From NCBI GenBank assembly GCA_050950785.1, contig JBMNIG010000029.1:80266-144265 (forward strand): a stretch of 64,000 nucleotides of DNA, in the 5' to 3' direction. Position 1 is the first letter of the stretch; the number at the start of each line of letters is the position of its first letter. The notes under the pieces were generated by a model that searched no databases, had not been told where the DNA came from, and was given only the letters and a program-made list of their open reading frames with translations. Below, one piece after another: positions 7,892-17,805 of the stretch. The stretch is from JAAYOS01 sp050950785. GTDB taxonomy: Bacteria > Bacillota > Clostridia > Oscillospirales > JAAYOS01. The position numbers and the translations under genes are program-made.

Positions 7892-9152
7892 GATTTTGTC
7901 GATTGGCACAGAGTTGCTCCTTGGAAATATTGCAAACACAGATGCCCAGATCATCTCGCAAGGGCTGTCTGAACTTGGTATAAATGTCTATTATCACACT
8001 GTTGTGGGTGATAACCCCGAGCGTATAAGACGTGCGGTGGAGATTTCCCGGGAACGGGCTGACATCATTATTACAACAGGCGGCCTTGGACCGACATATG
8101 ACGATATAACAAAGGAAACTATTGCCGAGTGTTTTGGGAAAAAACTCATACTCAATGAATCGGCTGTGAATAAGATCCATTCTTACTTTAAGAATATTTC
8201 AGCCGAACCCTCTCCAAATAACATGAGACAAGCCATGCTTCCCGAAGATTGTGTAGTGTTTGATAACGACTGGGGAACTGCTCCTGGTTGTGCATTTGAA
8301 GCACAGGGAAAGCATGTGATAATGCTTCCGGGCCCGCCGAGGGAATGCACTCCAATGTTCAGAGAGCGTGCAGTTCCATATTTGAAAAAGCTGTCTGACG
8401 CCACTCTGGTATCGCGCAATATCCACATATTCGGGATGGGAGAAAGCTTGATAGAAAGCCGGCTGCACGACTGGATGATAACTCAAATAAATCCGTCGGT
8501 GGCGCCTTACGCAAAGGAAGGCGAAGTGACGATAAGAGTTACCGCCAAGGCAGAAAATGAGGCAGCCGCATTTGCAATGACAGAGCCGGTCGTTGATAAG
8601 GTGCTGAGCATTCTCGGAGATGTAGTCTACGGTGTGGACGTTGATAGTCTTGAAGAGGTGGTAAAGCAGCTTCTTGAAGAAAATGGGCTTACACTTGCAT
8701 CTGCGGAGTCATGTACCGGAGGTTTACTCTCTGCAAGAATGACTGAACTACCGGGCGTTTCCGCTGTGTTTAACGGCGGTGTCTGCGCATACTCAAACGA
8801 AGTTAAAATGAACGTACTCTCTGTGCCTGAAAGCTATATTAAGAAATATGGTGCCGTCAGTGAACAAGTAGTGCGCTCTATGGCGGAAAATGTTCGAAAG
8901 CAACTTGGCGCAGACATTGGAGTCGCCATATCCGGAGTTGCAGGTCCTGCTGCAAGTGAAAGCAAACCTGTCGGCACTGTATGTATTGCAGTTTCTTCAA
9001 CAGTATGTACCGAGGCTTACACCTATAATCTCGGACGCGCGCAAAATCGAGGTCGGATAAGGACATTGTCTGTCAACAGAGCACTTGATCTTATCAGGCG
9101 ACACATCATAAACAATAAAAACCTTTTAACTAATAACGGAGGAACCCTTTGA
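7875..9152 (+). CDS. cinA: CinA-family nicotinamide-nucleotide amidohydrolase
   Basis: The start ATG 7875 (MSMTAEILSIGTELLLG) overlaps the end of thiI; ATG 7881 is an alternative. The 425-aa protein has the usual two parts: an N-terminal MoaB/MoCF-like domain (TTGGLGPTYDDITKE, GNMRQA-like NNMRQAMLP, MLPGPPRE) that in CinA has ADP-ribose pyrophosphatase activity, and a C-terminal NMN deamidase domain (LASAESCTGGLLS, GGVCAYSNEVK, GVAGPAA). It recycles NMN; in naturally competent species the gene is co-induced with recA, but no such context is present here. The stop codon overlaps the TTG start of miaB. Confidence 0.92.
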   Translation: MSMTAEILSIGTELLLGNIANTDAQIISQGLSELGINVYYHTVVGDNPERIRRAVEISRERADIIITTGGLGPTYDDITKETIAECFGKKLILNESAVNKIHSYFKNISAEPSPNNMRQAMLPEDCVVFDNDWGTAPGCAFEAQGKHVIMLPGPPRECTPMFRERAVPYLKKLSDATLVSRNIHIFGMGESLIESRLHDWMITQINPSVAPYAKEGEVTIRVTAKAENEAAAFAMTEPVVDKVLSILGDVVYGVDVDSLEEVVKQLLEENGLTLASAESCTGGLLSARMTELPGVSAVFNGGVCAYSNEVKMNVLSVPESYIKKYGAVSEQVVRSMAENVRKQLGADIGVAISGVAGPAASESKPVGTVCIAVSSTVCTEAYTYNLGRAQNRGRIRTLSVNRALDLIRRHIINNKNLLTNNGGTL

Positions 9153-10558
9153 GCAATTTTGTTACAGAACAGGAAATGGAATATCAGCGCGAATGCATGC
9201 ATAGAGTTGCCGCACAAAACAACGGTCGCACAGCTTGCGTAGATACTTATGGATGCCAACAAAATGAAGCTGATTCTGAACGCATGCGGGGCATGCTCAC
9301 AGAAATGGGATATATACTTACCGACTCCGACGAAGCGGACGTCGTTATCATAAACACCTGCGCGGTTCGAGAGAATGCCGAAAATCGCGTCTTTGGTGTG
9401 ATCGGGAGACTTGTGCATTCGAAGCGCAAAAACCCGTCGCAGATAATCATTCTTGCCGGTTGTATGGGCGGCGAGACATCTGTGAGAGAGAAAATCAAAA
9501 AAAGCTACAAGCATGTTGACGCTGTCCTCGACACCACCTCGTTTTGGAGGCTTCCCGAGGTCATTCTCGGCATTCTTGAAGGAGATGCAACAGTTGCAGA
9601 GATAAATGCCGTAGACGGTGTGGTCTCGCCGGACAACCGCATTGCCGAGGGAATGCCGGTGCAGCGTGTTTTCCCACACAAGGCGTGGATTTCGGTTATG
9701 TACGGCTGTAATAACTTCTGTACATATTGTATTGTGCCATATTTACGCGGTCGGGAACGCAGTAGGCGCAGTGAAGACATACTGCGAGAGATCCGCGGGG
9801 TAGTGGAAGACGGTTGTAAAGACATAACCCTCCTAGGCCAGAACGTAAACTCATATGGCAAAAACTCCGAAGGAGAGACCGACTTTGCCGGTTTGCTGGA
9901 AATGGCCGCAAAGGTTGACGGTGAGTTCCTCATAAGATTTATGACAAGCCATCCCAAGGATACGTCCAAAAAACTTCTGGATACGATGGCATCATATCCG
10001 AGAATTGCTCGCCATCTACACTTGCCCGTGCAGTCAGGGTCTGACCGGATCCTTAAAATCATGAACCGTCATTATACGTCCGAAAGCTATCTCGAGCTTA
10101 TCCGATATGCAAAAAAGGTGATGCCCGATATAGTTCTGACAAGTGATATAATCGTCGGCTTCCCAGGCGAAACCGAGGAAGACTTCCAGCAAACACTTGA
10201 TTTGGTTGCTGAAGTGGAATATGATTCATTGTTTACCTTTATATACTCCCAACGTGAAGGGACTCCTGCAGCGAAAATGGAGGATCCCACTTCTCCGGAA
10301 GAGAAAAGTGACCGGTTTAATCGCCTGATCGAACTTCAAAATTCGATCTCGCTTAAAAAACACAGCGAATATGTTGGAAAAACATTGACTGCCCTTATAG
10401 ACGGCGAAGGGAGAAGTGGTGAATTTAATTTGACTGCCCGCACAAATGGGGGAAGACTGATACATCTTAACGGAGATCCTTCGATGATAGGACGGTTTTC
10501 ACCTGTTCGTATTACAAAGGCCACAACATGGTCTCTTGTTGGGGAAATAGTTAAGTAG
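9149..10558 (+). CDS. miaB: tRNA-2-methylthio-N6-dimethylallyladenosine synthase
   Basis: The start is TTG at 9149, decided by SD CGGAGGA 6 nt upstream and the 4-bp overlap with the cinA stop. The 469-aa radical-SAM enzyme adds the methylthio group to i6A37 of tRNA. N-terminal UPF0004 cluster ligands (VDTYGCQQNEAD, INTCAVRE, AGCMG) are followed by the radical-SAM CxxxCxxC in YGCNNFCTYC near residue 185 and the HLPVQSGSDRIL and VLTSDIIVGFPGE motifs, then a C-terminal TRAM domain. miaA, whose product makes the substrate i6A, lies 5 kb downstream in the same run of genes. Confidence 0.95.
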   Translation: MSNFVTEQEMEYQRECMHRVAAQNNGRTACVDTYGCQQNEADSERMRGMLTEMGYILTDSDEADVVIINTCAVRENAENRVFGVIGRLVHSKRKNPSQIIILAGCMGGETSVREKIKKSYKHVDAVLDTTSFWRLPEVILGILEGDATVAEINAVDGVVSPDNRIAEGMPVQRVFPHKAWISVMYGCNNFCTYCIVPYLRGRERSRRSEDILREIRGVVEDGCKDITLLGQNVNSYGKNSEGETDFAGLLEMAAKVDGEFLIRFMTSHPKDTSKKLLDTMASYPRIARHLHLPVQSGSDRILKIMNRHYTSESYLELIRYAKKVMPDIVLTSDIIVGFPGETEEDFQQTLDLVAEVEYDSLFTFIYSQREGTPAAKMEDPTSPEEKSDRFNRLIELQNSISLKKHSEYVGKTLTALIDGEGRSGEFNLTARTNGGRLIHLNGDPSMIGRFSPVRITKATTWSLVGEIVK

Positions 10559-10650
10559 ACAATAGTTTGCTTATTGCAAAGGAATTATTAATTAGTTATC
10601 GAAATAGTGTAAACATATTTGGAACAGTATGGTTGAGTGGGGTATTATGG

Positions 10651-13308
10651 ATGTCTGAAACACCGATGATGCGGCAATATAAAAAGATAAAGCGGCGCAA
10701 TCCCGATTGCATTCTTTTCTTCAGGCTTGGTGACTTTTATGAAATGTTCGGAGATGATGCAGTCATTGCTGCAAAGGAGCTGGATTTGGTTCTGACCAGC
10801 CGCAGCAAGAACGTGCCTGAGGACGAGAGGATCCCGATGTGCGGTATTCCGTACCACGCGGCCGAAAGCTACATATCCAGGATGGTGGCTAAGGGGTATA
10901 AGATTGCTATTTGTGAACAGATGGAAGACCCCAAGTTGGCAAAAGGGTTAGTTAAGCGCGATATCGTAAGGATAATAACACCCGGAACAGCAATTGAAAG
11001 CTCCATGTTGGAGGACTCAAAAAACAACTTTATTTGTGCTGTGTACATTTCAGGACAAATGACATCTGCCGTGTCCAAGGACAGTGATCCCGATAGTGCC
11101 GGTGTTTGTTTTTGCGACCTTTCTACAGGAGAGGCATATTGCGCTGAGTTTGCAGGTGATAAAGCGGTTGACCAATTGATAAACGAGCTTGGAAGATTTG
11201 CTCCTGCTGAAGCTCTGCTGAACGTTGTCGCAATGCAGGAATCGAAAGTTGTTGGATTTCTGCGTGACAAGCTGGGATGTATGGTGGAAGAGCTTCCCCA
11301 GTCAACACCTACAGGCGATGATGTTTGGGAGTTGGTAGAAAAACAGTTTGGCAAGGAAAACCCTCTAATTCAGAATGGAAGAAGACTATCTTGTGCTGCT
11401 AATGCCTGTGCAGCGCTGCTCCAATATCTCTACGAAACTCAAAAAACAGATTTAAGTCATATTCGCTCTTTGACCTACAATGATCAAGAAATGTTTATGG
11501 AGCTGGACTATACTGCGCGTAGAAACCTGGAGCTTTGTGAGACGATACGCACAGGAGAGAAAAAGGGCAGTTTGCTTTGGGTGCTGGACAAGACGCGTAC
11601 TCCCATGGGAGGAAGGCTGATAAGGTCATGGCTTGAAAAGCCCCTTACAAATCCTGCTGCCATCAACAAGCGACTGACTGCTGTTGAAGAGCTACTACAG
11701 GATCACATACTCCGTGATAAGATCGTAGATGAGCTTAAGGGCATTTCCGACATGGAACGGATAATCGGCCGGGTAGTTTATGGGTCTGCCAATTGTCGTG
11801 ATCTTCGTGCTTTGTCAGATGCCGCAAAACATATACCTGTTATTAGAGAGCTGTTGCAGGATACAAAATCAGCCGCCCTGTCCGAAGTTAGCAGACAGGC
11901 CGATCCGCTTATGGATATTACGGAGTTGCTTGACAGTGCTATTGTGGATGACCCGCCTTTCTCTGTCCGGGAAGGTGGATTCATAAAAAGCGGATATAAC
12001 GCGGATATTGATAAGCTTAGGGAAGTTCTTTCCGGTGGGCGGGGCAGTATTGCCTCATTCGAGGCTGATGAACGTGAGCGGACGGGCATAAAGTCACTCA
12101 AGGTTGGATATAACCGGGTGTTTGGGTATTATATAGAGGTTAGAAAATCAGGCTATGATCAGATACCCGAACACTACATACGTAAGCAAACGCTTGTTGA
12201 CCGTGAAAGGTACATAACTGAAGAGCTAAAAGAACTAGAGACTACTATCCTGACTGCAAGTGAACGTGTTACGGCTCTTGAATATGAGCTATTCACAGAG
12301 TTGCGCACATTGGTTGCAAATCAGCTACAAAGGATCCAACAAACAGCACACGCCATAGCACAGTTGGACGTGTTTTGTTCGTTCGCTGAGTCTGCTTACA
12401 GAGGGCATTATTGCAGACCGGATGTTGACGACTCAGATCGCATTGAAATTACTGACGGCAGACATCCCGTGGTTGAAAGGATGCTTGCCGACGGTCTGTT
12501 TGTGCCAAATGACGTAAACATGGATTGCAGTGATAATATGGTCTCCATCATTACCGGACCCAACATGGCCGGAAAGTCCACGTATATGCGCCAGGTAGCG
12601 CTTATTGTATTGATGGCTCAGGCTGGCAGCTTCGTGCCTGCTAAATCAGCGCGGATCGGAGCCGTGGATCGCATTTTTACCCGCATCGGGGCATCCGACG
12701 ATCTGGCTTCGGGACAGTCGACATTTATGGTTGAAATGAGTGAGGTCGCCGACATATTGCGAAACGCAACTTCAAAAAGCCTTCTTATTTTAGATGAGAT
12801 CGGTCGAGGGACATCTACATTCGACGGAATGGCGATCGCAAGAGCCGTTCTGGAATGGGTAAGCAATACAAAGCGTCTTGGCGCAAAGACTTTGTTTGCA
12901 ACCCACTATCATGAGCTTACCGATCTTGAAAACCAAATCAGGGGTGTCAAAAACTACAATATCGCGGTCAAGAAAAGGGGCAGTGAGATCATCTTCTTAC
13001 GAAAGATCGTGCCCGGCGGAACGGATCAAAGCTACGGAATCGAGGTAGCAAGGCTTGCCGGTTTACCCGATGGGCTTATAAAAAGGGCAAATGAAATACT
13101 TCAGTCCCTTGAAAAAGGTGAGTTGAAGGCTCCGATGAAAGATCGGATGCGTGAAGCTGACAAAGCTGAAAGCGACAGCGCTCAGATCTCGCTTCTTGAC
13201 ATGAGTGCAAATGAAGTGGTTGAAACCCTTAAGAAAGTAGAGCCGGACACCTTAACGCCTATAGAAGCGCTAAATCTCGTATACAAACTTAAGAAAAAAA
13301 TACAATGA
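10651..13308 (+). CDS. mutS: DNA mismatch repair protein MutS
   Basis: The 885-aa product starts at ATG 10651 (MSETPMMRQYKKIKRRNP). An in-frame upstream start at 10567 would add 28 residues not seen in the family. The mismatch-reading Phe-x-Glu motif is GDFYEMF near residue 30, the clamp and lever domains fill the middle, and the ATPase has Walker A GPNMAGKST near 636, then LLILDEIGRGTSTFDG and FATHYHEL. MutS binds mismatches and hands over to MutL, whose gene follows 61 bp downstream. This is the MutS1 type. Confidence 0.96.
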   Translation: MSETPMMRQYKKIKRRNPDCILFFRLGDFYEMFGDDAVIAAKELDLVLTSRSKNVPEDERIPMCGIPYHAAESYISRMVAKGYKIAICEQMEDPKLAKGLVKRDIVRIITPGTAIESSMLEDSKNNFICAVYISGQMTSAVSKDSDPDSAGVCFCDLSTGEAYCAEFAGDKAVDQLINELGRFAPAEALLNVVAMQESKVVGFLRDKLGCMVEELPQSTPTGDDVWELVEKQFGKENPLIQNGRRLSCAANACAALLQYLYETQKTDLSHIRSLTYNDQEMFMELDYTARRNLELCETIRTGEKKGSLLWVLDKTRTPMGGRLIRSWLEKPLTNPAAINKRLTAVEELLQDHILRDKIVDELKGISDMERIIGRVVYGSANCRDLRALSDAAKHIPVIRELLQDTKSAALSEVSRQADPLMDITELLDSAIVDDPPFSVREGGFIKSGYNADIDKLREVLSGGRGSIASFEADERERTGIKSLKVGYNRVFGYYIEVRKSGYDQIPEHYIRKQTLVDRERYITEELKELETTILTASERVTALEYELFTELRTLVANQLQRIQQTAHAIAQLDVFCSFAESAYRGHYCRPDVDDSDRIEITDGRHPVVERMLADGLFVPNDVNMDCSDNMVSIITGPNMAGKSTYMRQVALIVLMAQAGSFVPAKSARIGAVDRIFTRIGASDDLASGQSTFMVEMSEVADILRNATSKSLLILDEIGRGTSTFDGMAIARAVLEWVSNTKRLGAKTLFATHYHELTDLENQIRGVKNYNIAVKKRGSEIIFLRKIVPGGTDQSYGIEVARLAGLPDGLIKRANEILQSLEKGELKAPMKDRMREADKAESDSAQISLLDMSANEVVETLKKVEPDTLTPIEALNLVYKLKKKIQ

Positions 13309-13369
13309 TCTGCTGCCGGACAAGGGTGCGGTATCAGCCGGGGAGTATTAGCCGGGGGATGAGGATATA

Positions 13370-15268
13370 ATGGGTAAGATATTAAAACTGGACAGGCATG
13401 TTGCGGATCTGATTGCCGCGGGGGAAGTGGTCGAGAGGCCGGCATCGGTCGTAAAGGAACTAGTAGAAAATGCCGTTGACGCCGGGGCCGACGCAATTAC
13501 AGTAGAGATCAGACGCGGCGGCTTGGAGATGATAAGAGTTAGCGACAATGGCTCCGGAATCGAACCGGAGGACATCCGCACCGCATTTTTACGCCATGCA
13601 ACCTCCAAAATCCGAAAAGCAGAAGACCTTGATTCGATATATACAATGGGGTTTAGAGGGGAAGCGCTGGCATCGATCGCGGCTGTATCCAAAGTCTCCG
13701 TGTTTTCAAGGGTCGAAGACTCTACCGCAGGCTTTTGCTATGAGATTGAAGGCGGGGACGAGAAGAGTTTTTCGGAGGCCGGTTGTCCTACAGGGACCAC
13801 TATCATTGTAAGTGAACTTTTCTATAATACGCCTGCCCGCATGAAATTTGTAAAAAAGGACTCAACTGAAGCCGGGCATATACAAACTGTAGTTAGAAAA
13901 GCTGCTTTGGCAAGACCGGATATCTCCTTTAAGTTGATCCGGGATGGTGAGGAGATAATTCATACACCGGGAGACAACTCACTGCTTTCGGCAATGTACT
14001 GTACATATGGGAAGACTTTTGTTGCCGGCTTGGAAAAGGTCTCAGCCGTACACGAAGGGGTGCGCGTAACAGGTTATGTATCAAAGCCAACATATAGCCA
14101 GGGAAATAGAGCAAAGCAGGAGTTCTTTGTAAATGCCCGACCAATTAGGGCAAGGATTTTGACGGTTGCTTTAGAAGAAGCATATAAAAACAGGTTAATG
14201 GTAGGACGATATCCTGCGTGTGTACTTCAAATCGAAATCAATCCGGTCCTTCTGGATGTGAATGTACATCCAACCAAGAGTGAAGTAAAATTCGCATACG
14301 AGAAACCCGTATTTGACGCGGTGTATCTTGCGGTCAAAGCTGCGGTGGATGATGAGGACTCCAGGGCTGTTATACATTCAAAGCTTTCAAGTGCACCGAA
14401 GTTTGAAATGACCGATCAAAACTATGTCCAAACCACCATGAGCGTGCAAAAAAATCCTGAATTCTACAATACTATGACTACCGAAAAATTCAGGGAGATA
14501 TATTCATCGAATATAAGAACCGGATTTGAATCGACCGATGCGTCGATTGGAAATGTGACCGATCATACGGATAAGGATAATATCGAGAGCACTATACCTG
14601 CTGATACGGTGGAGCTAAACGAACAGAAAATCGCAAGCATTGAAGAGAGTCCGGATGTATCTGATTATCATATCGATTATGGCAAGTCCGATAACGATCT
14701 TCCAAAGTGGAGGATATTGGGGGAAGCCTTTGAAACTTATATCATTGTAGAAGATAGGGACGACATCCTCTTTATAGACAAGCATGCCGCCCATGAGCGT
14801 ATGCTGTTCAACAAATTGCTTGAAAACCAGGATAAACCTATTTCGCAGTATCTGCTTGAACCTGCGGTACTGCAGTTTGAACGCGATGATTTGGAGGATA
14901 TAATATCAAACATAGATTTGCTGAGCAGTATGGGATTTGAAATAGATGGATTTGGAGGAAACAGCATCATCGTGCGAGCTCTGCCGGAGGAGATCGATAG
15001 TGATGATGCAGAGGCATCTCTTCAGGAGATAGCCGAGAGCCTGCGGGCAAACCGCCGCATGACCATAACTAGTCGGCGTGAGGAAGTTTATCGTTTGGTT
15101 GCCTGCAAGGCGGCTCTTAAGGCGGGGAATAAATCTTCCTATATGGAGAACCATCAACTGGTCACAAGGGTGTTGGAGTTTGAAGATGTTCGATATTGCC
15201 CGCATGGGAGACCGGTTGTGGCTGTTCTCAAAAGAAGCGAGCTTGAGAAAAGATTCGGGAGGTCCTGA
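13370..15268 (+). CDS. mutL: DNA mismatch repair protein MutL
   Basis: The 632-aa product has an N-terminal GHKL ATPase (VVKELVENAVDAGA, DNGSGIEPEDI, TMGFRGEALASIAAVS) and a C-terminal dimerisation/endonuclease domain with LFIDKHAAHERM, ACKAALKAGNKSS and CPHGRPVV, the metal-site motifs of the nicking endonuclease found in organisms without MutH. A variable linker (about 330-440) separates them. The gene sits directly after mutS and its stop is followed at once by the TTG start of miaA, so the set is probably co-transcribed. Confidence 0.95.
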   Translation: MGKILKLDRHVADLIAAGEVVERPASVVKELVENAVDAGADAITVEIRRGGLEMIRVSDNGSGIEPEDIRTAFLRHATSKIRKAEDLDSIYTMGFRGEALASIAAVSKVSVFSRVEDSTAGFCYEIEGGDEKSFSEAGCPTGTTIIVSELFYNTPARMKFVKKDSTEAGHIQTVVRKAALARPDISFKLIRDGEEIIHTPGDNSLLSAMYCTYGKTFVAGLEKVSAVHEGVRVTGYVSKPTYSQGNRAKQEFFVNARPIRARILTVALEEAYKNRLMVGRYPACVLQIEINPVLLDVNVHPTKSEVKFAYEKPVFDAVYLAVKAAVDDEDSRAVIHSKLSSAPKFEMTDQNYVQTTMSVQKNPEFYNTMTTEKFREIYSSNIRTGFESTDASIGNVTDHTDKDNIESTIPADTVELNEQKIASIEESPDVSDYHIDYGKSDNDLPKWRILGEAFETYIIVEDRDDILFIDKHAAHERMLFNKLLENQDKPISQYLLEPAVLQFERDDLEDIISNIDLLSSMGFEIDGFGGNSIIVRALPEEIDSDDAEASLQEIAESLRANRRMTITSRREEVYRLVACKAALKAGNKSSYMENHQLVTRVLEFEDVRYCPHGRPVVAVLKRSELEKRFGRS

Positions 15269-15269
15269 T

Positions 15270-16214
15270 TTGAACAAAGTGATCTGTGTTGCCGGCCCTA
15301 CGGCGTCCGGTAAGACATCCCTTGCAATAGATCTTGCATTAGCCCTCAACGGTGAAATCGTGTCATGTGATTCCATGCAAATTTACCGGGGTATGGACAT
15401 AGGAACTGCTAAACCCGACATGGATGAAAGAAAGGGTATTCCCCACCATATGATGGACATTGCCGACCCTACAGAAGATTATTCAGTTGCACGATATGTG
15501 GAGGAAGCTTCCCGTTGCATCGACGACATCTTTCGTAGGGGAAAGGTCCCGGTCGTTGTAGGCGGAACCGGACTATATATGGATGCATTAATAAAAGGTT
15601 TATACTTTTCAAATGGAACAAGAAATGGTATACTGAGGAAAAGAATAGAAGATTTACATGACAGGTTTGGCGGTCCTCGGCTTTATCGTCACCTTAAGTC
15701 AATAGATCCGGGTGCTGCGGACAAGATCCATCCAAACGACCGCAAAAGACTCTGCAGAGCCCTTGAGGTATATTACGGCTCCGAGAGGTCGATTTCTGCT
15801 CACAACGAGGAGACGAGGAAGCTGCCCCCGAGATATAACGCCGTGTATATAGGGCTTGACTACAAAGACAGACAGATACTGTATTCCAGGATAAACGATA
15901 GGGTAGATCAAATGTTTCAGATGGGTCTGGTGGAAGAAGTGAAGCGCCTGTTGAACAAAGGTGAACTATCTGCGACAGCTTCTCAGGCTATCGGGTATAA
16001 AGAAATCATAGCGGCCATAAATGAAAATCTTCCTCTTGAGTCAGCCACGGAAGAGATAAAACGAGCTACCCGCCGCTATGCCAAGCGGCAGCTTACATGG
16101 TTTCGCAGGAATCCTCGGATCATCTGGTTTTACAAAGATTTGCAGAAATATGAGGACATATTACAGGCTTCGACAGAATATTTTTTAAGGTCGAGATACA
16201 ATAATCAAGTATAG
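15270..16214 (+). CDS. miaA: tRNA dimethylallyltransferase
   Basis: MiaA transfers a dimethylallyl group to A37 of tRNA. The start is TTG at 15270, chosen because GGGAGG lies 7 nt upstream, the mutL stop ends two bases earlier, and the protein then begins LNKVICVAGPTASGKTSLA with Walker A at residues 9-17. The 314-aa length is normal. Further motifs are SCDSMQIYRGMDIGTAKP, VVGGTGLYMDALIKGL and RQLTWFRRNP. The frame extends upstream into mutL but that part is not MiaA-like. hfq follows 47 bp downstream, the order seen in many bacteria. Confidence 0.94.
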   Translation: MNKVICVAGPTASGKTSLAIDLALALNGEIVSCDSMQIYRGMDIGTAKPDMDERKGIPHHMMDIADPTEDYSVARYVEEASRCIDDIFRRGKVPVVVGGTGLYMDALIKGLYFSNGTRNGILRKRIEDLHDRFGGPRLYRHLKSIDPGAADKIHPNDRKRLCRALEVYYGSERSISAHNEETRKLPPRYNAVYIGLDYKDRQILYSRINDRVDQMFQMGLVEEVKRLLNKGELSATASQAIGYKEIIAAINENLPLESATEEIKRATRRYAKRQLTWFRRNPRIIWFYKDLQKYEDILQASTEYFLRSRYNNQV

Positions 16215-16261
16215 GTGGAAAAGCTCTGCGTCTAGAAAAATAAAATTAAGGAGTTGCCATT

Positions 16262-16507
16262 ATGCAAAAAAACTATAATCTTCAGGACTTTTTCCTCAAT
16301 CAAGCAAGAAAAGAAAGGATTCCCCTCACAGTTTTCCTGATGAATGGCGTACAGATGAAGGGACAGGTACGTGGTTTTGATAACTTTATTGTAATCATCG
16401 AAAGTGAAGGCAGACAACAAATGGTCTACAAGCATGCCATCTCAACCATCATTCCTATCCGCTCTATTGATATGTCAGGTCTAACCAAGCAGGACGACGA
16501 AGAATAA
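16262..16507 (+). CDS. hfq: RNA chaperone Hfq
   Basis: The 81-aa protein carries both Sm motifs: LQDFFLNQARKERIPLTVFL followed by NGVQMKGQVRGFDNF, and MVYKHAISTIIP (the YKHA Sm2 signature). It forms a hexamer that binds U-rich RNA ends on one face and A-rich RNA on the other. SD AAGGAG is 8 nt from the ATG. The C-terminal tail is short and acidic (GLTKQDDEE), as in Gram-positive Hfq. Confidence 0.95.
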   Translation: MQKNYNLQDFFLNQARKERIPLTVFLMNGVQMKGQVRGFDNFIVIIESEGRQQMVYKHAISTIIPIRSIDMSGLTKQDDEE

Positions 16508-16539
16508 GAGTATACCAAAGTGAAGCGCAGGAAATTTGA

Positions 16540-17763
16540 ATGAGACGAAACAGCCTTGTATCGGGACTGATCCTTTTACTTATTCTGATGGTAGTCGGCT
16601 ACATGGCCTACTACATATTCGTAGCCGTCTCAAGTCCCCTTAAGACTGCTGAAGCTGTATTGTATACCGCAGAAGAAATCGTATCTATAAAGGGATACTT
16701 TTTCCGCGATGAGATTCCGGTTCCGATGGGCAACAACCCGGTGCAAAAACTGCTTGTTTCAGAGGGAGAAAAGGTTCACAAGGGACAGGTGCTATCAGTT
16801 AGCTATGACAGCGAAGAGGATATGAAAATAGACCGTCAGCTTGAACAGACGGAGCAAATGATATCCCTGTTGATAGAGGCAGTTGATAGTGGGAACACCA
16901 TTGACATATCCCAAGTTGACAAAAACATTTCTAATCACCTGATAAACCTTATCTATGGTATTGAGCAGCCGAAGTCCACCGATATCAATCACGAGGCAAA
17001 TAAGCTTAAGTCAAACGTACTTAAGAGGGGCCTTGCCTTTTCCAACTCAGGAAGTGAACAGGCATCTGCCGAATTGTCCCGGTTGGCTTCGGAAAAAAGA
17101 CGTCTATCAGCTATGGCTCATAGGGGTACGGCATCTGTCAAATCACCGCAGTCAGGTTATTTTTCTGCTTCAGGCGATGGATTTGAGGGCGTTCTAACTA
17201 TTGACAAAAGCAAGTCACTTACCCTTACAGAATTTTACGATTTGGAAGCTCTGAAAAGAACTGACAGTACCGGGTCATATTTTGGAAGACTGGCAACCGG
17301 GTTTGAGTGGCGATTTGCTGCGAGCATCCCTGAAAATTACGCCAAAATGCTTGCCGAGGGGACTAGGGTCACTCTAAGGTTCACAGGGGACTATATAGGT
17401 GAAGTTAAAGTAACTGTTCTACGCATTAGCCAGGCGGAAAACGGGACATGTCTTGTGGTGTTTTCGGGATCAACTCATGTAAGTGAGCTGCTGGGACTTC
17501 GTTACCAGAGCGCAGATATCGTCCTTTCAAAATATGAAGGTATACGTATACCAAAGCAAGCTCTGCGTATCAACGAGGAAGGTAAGACAGGGGTGTACTG
17601 TCTTGTCGCTTTTCAGGCGAAATTTGTCGAAACCGAGCAGATCTATGAACTCGATCATCATTATATAGTAAAATACGATCCCAACAGCACCGGAGGACTG
17701 CGACCCGGGGAAGAGATCATTGTGAGCTCCAAGAACCTCTATGACGGTAAAATCGTGCAATAG
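16540..17763 (+). CDS. Membrane-anchored HlyD-like protein
   Basis: The 407-aa product begins with a single transmembrane segment (about 8-32), followed by a lipoyl/barrel-sandwich half motif (NPVQKLLVSEGEKVHKGQVLSVSYDSEED), a helical hairpin region (about 85-195, charged), the second half motif (TASVKSPQSGYFS) and beta-barrel domains. This is the plan of HlyD-type adaptors, but no exporter is adjacent. Similar genes stand beside ylmE-sepF in other Clostridia, suggesting an envelope role linked to division (inference). ylmE starts 42 bp downstream. Confidence 0.65.
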   Translation: MRRNSLVSGLILLLILMVVGYMAYYIFVAVSSPLKTAEAVLYTAEEIVSIKGYFFRDEIPVPMGNNPVQKLLVSEGEKVHKGQVLSVSYDSEEDMKIDRQLEQTEQMISLLIEAVDSGNTIDISQVDKNISNHLINLIYGIEQPKSTDINHEANKLKSNVLKRGLAFSNSGSEQASAELSRLASEKRRLSAMAHRGTASVKSPQSGYFSASGDGFEGVLTIDKSKSLTLTEFYDLEALKRTDSTGSYFGRLATGFEWRFAASIPENYAKMLAEGTRVTLRFTGDYIGEVKVTVLRISQAENGTCLVVFSGSTHVSELLGLRYQSADIVLSKYEGIRIPKQALRINEEGKTGVYCLVAFQAKFVETEQIYELDHHYIVKYDPNSTGGLRPGEEIIVSSKNLYDGKIVQ

Positions 17764-17805
17764 CGGAGTGTCAATGTAATACAGTGGAGAGGAAAACCGG
17801 ACACA

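Noticed and set aside
9023..9679. 218-codon open frame on the minus strand across cinA and miaB
   Set aside because: Both genes on the plus strand are well supported; the antisense product resembles nothing.
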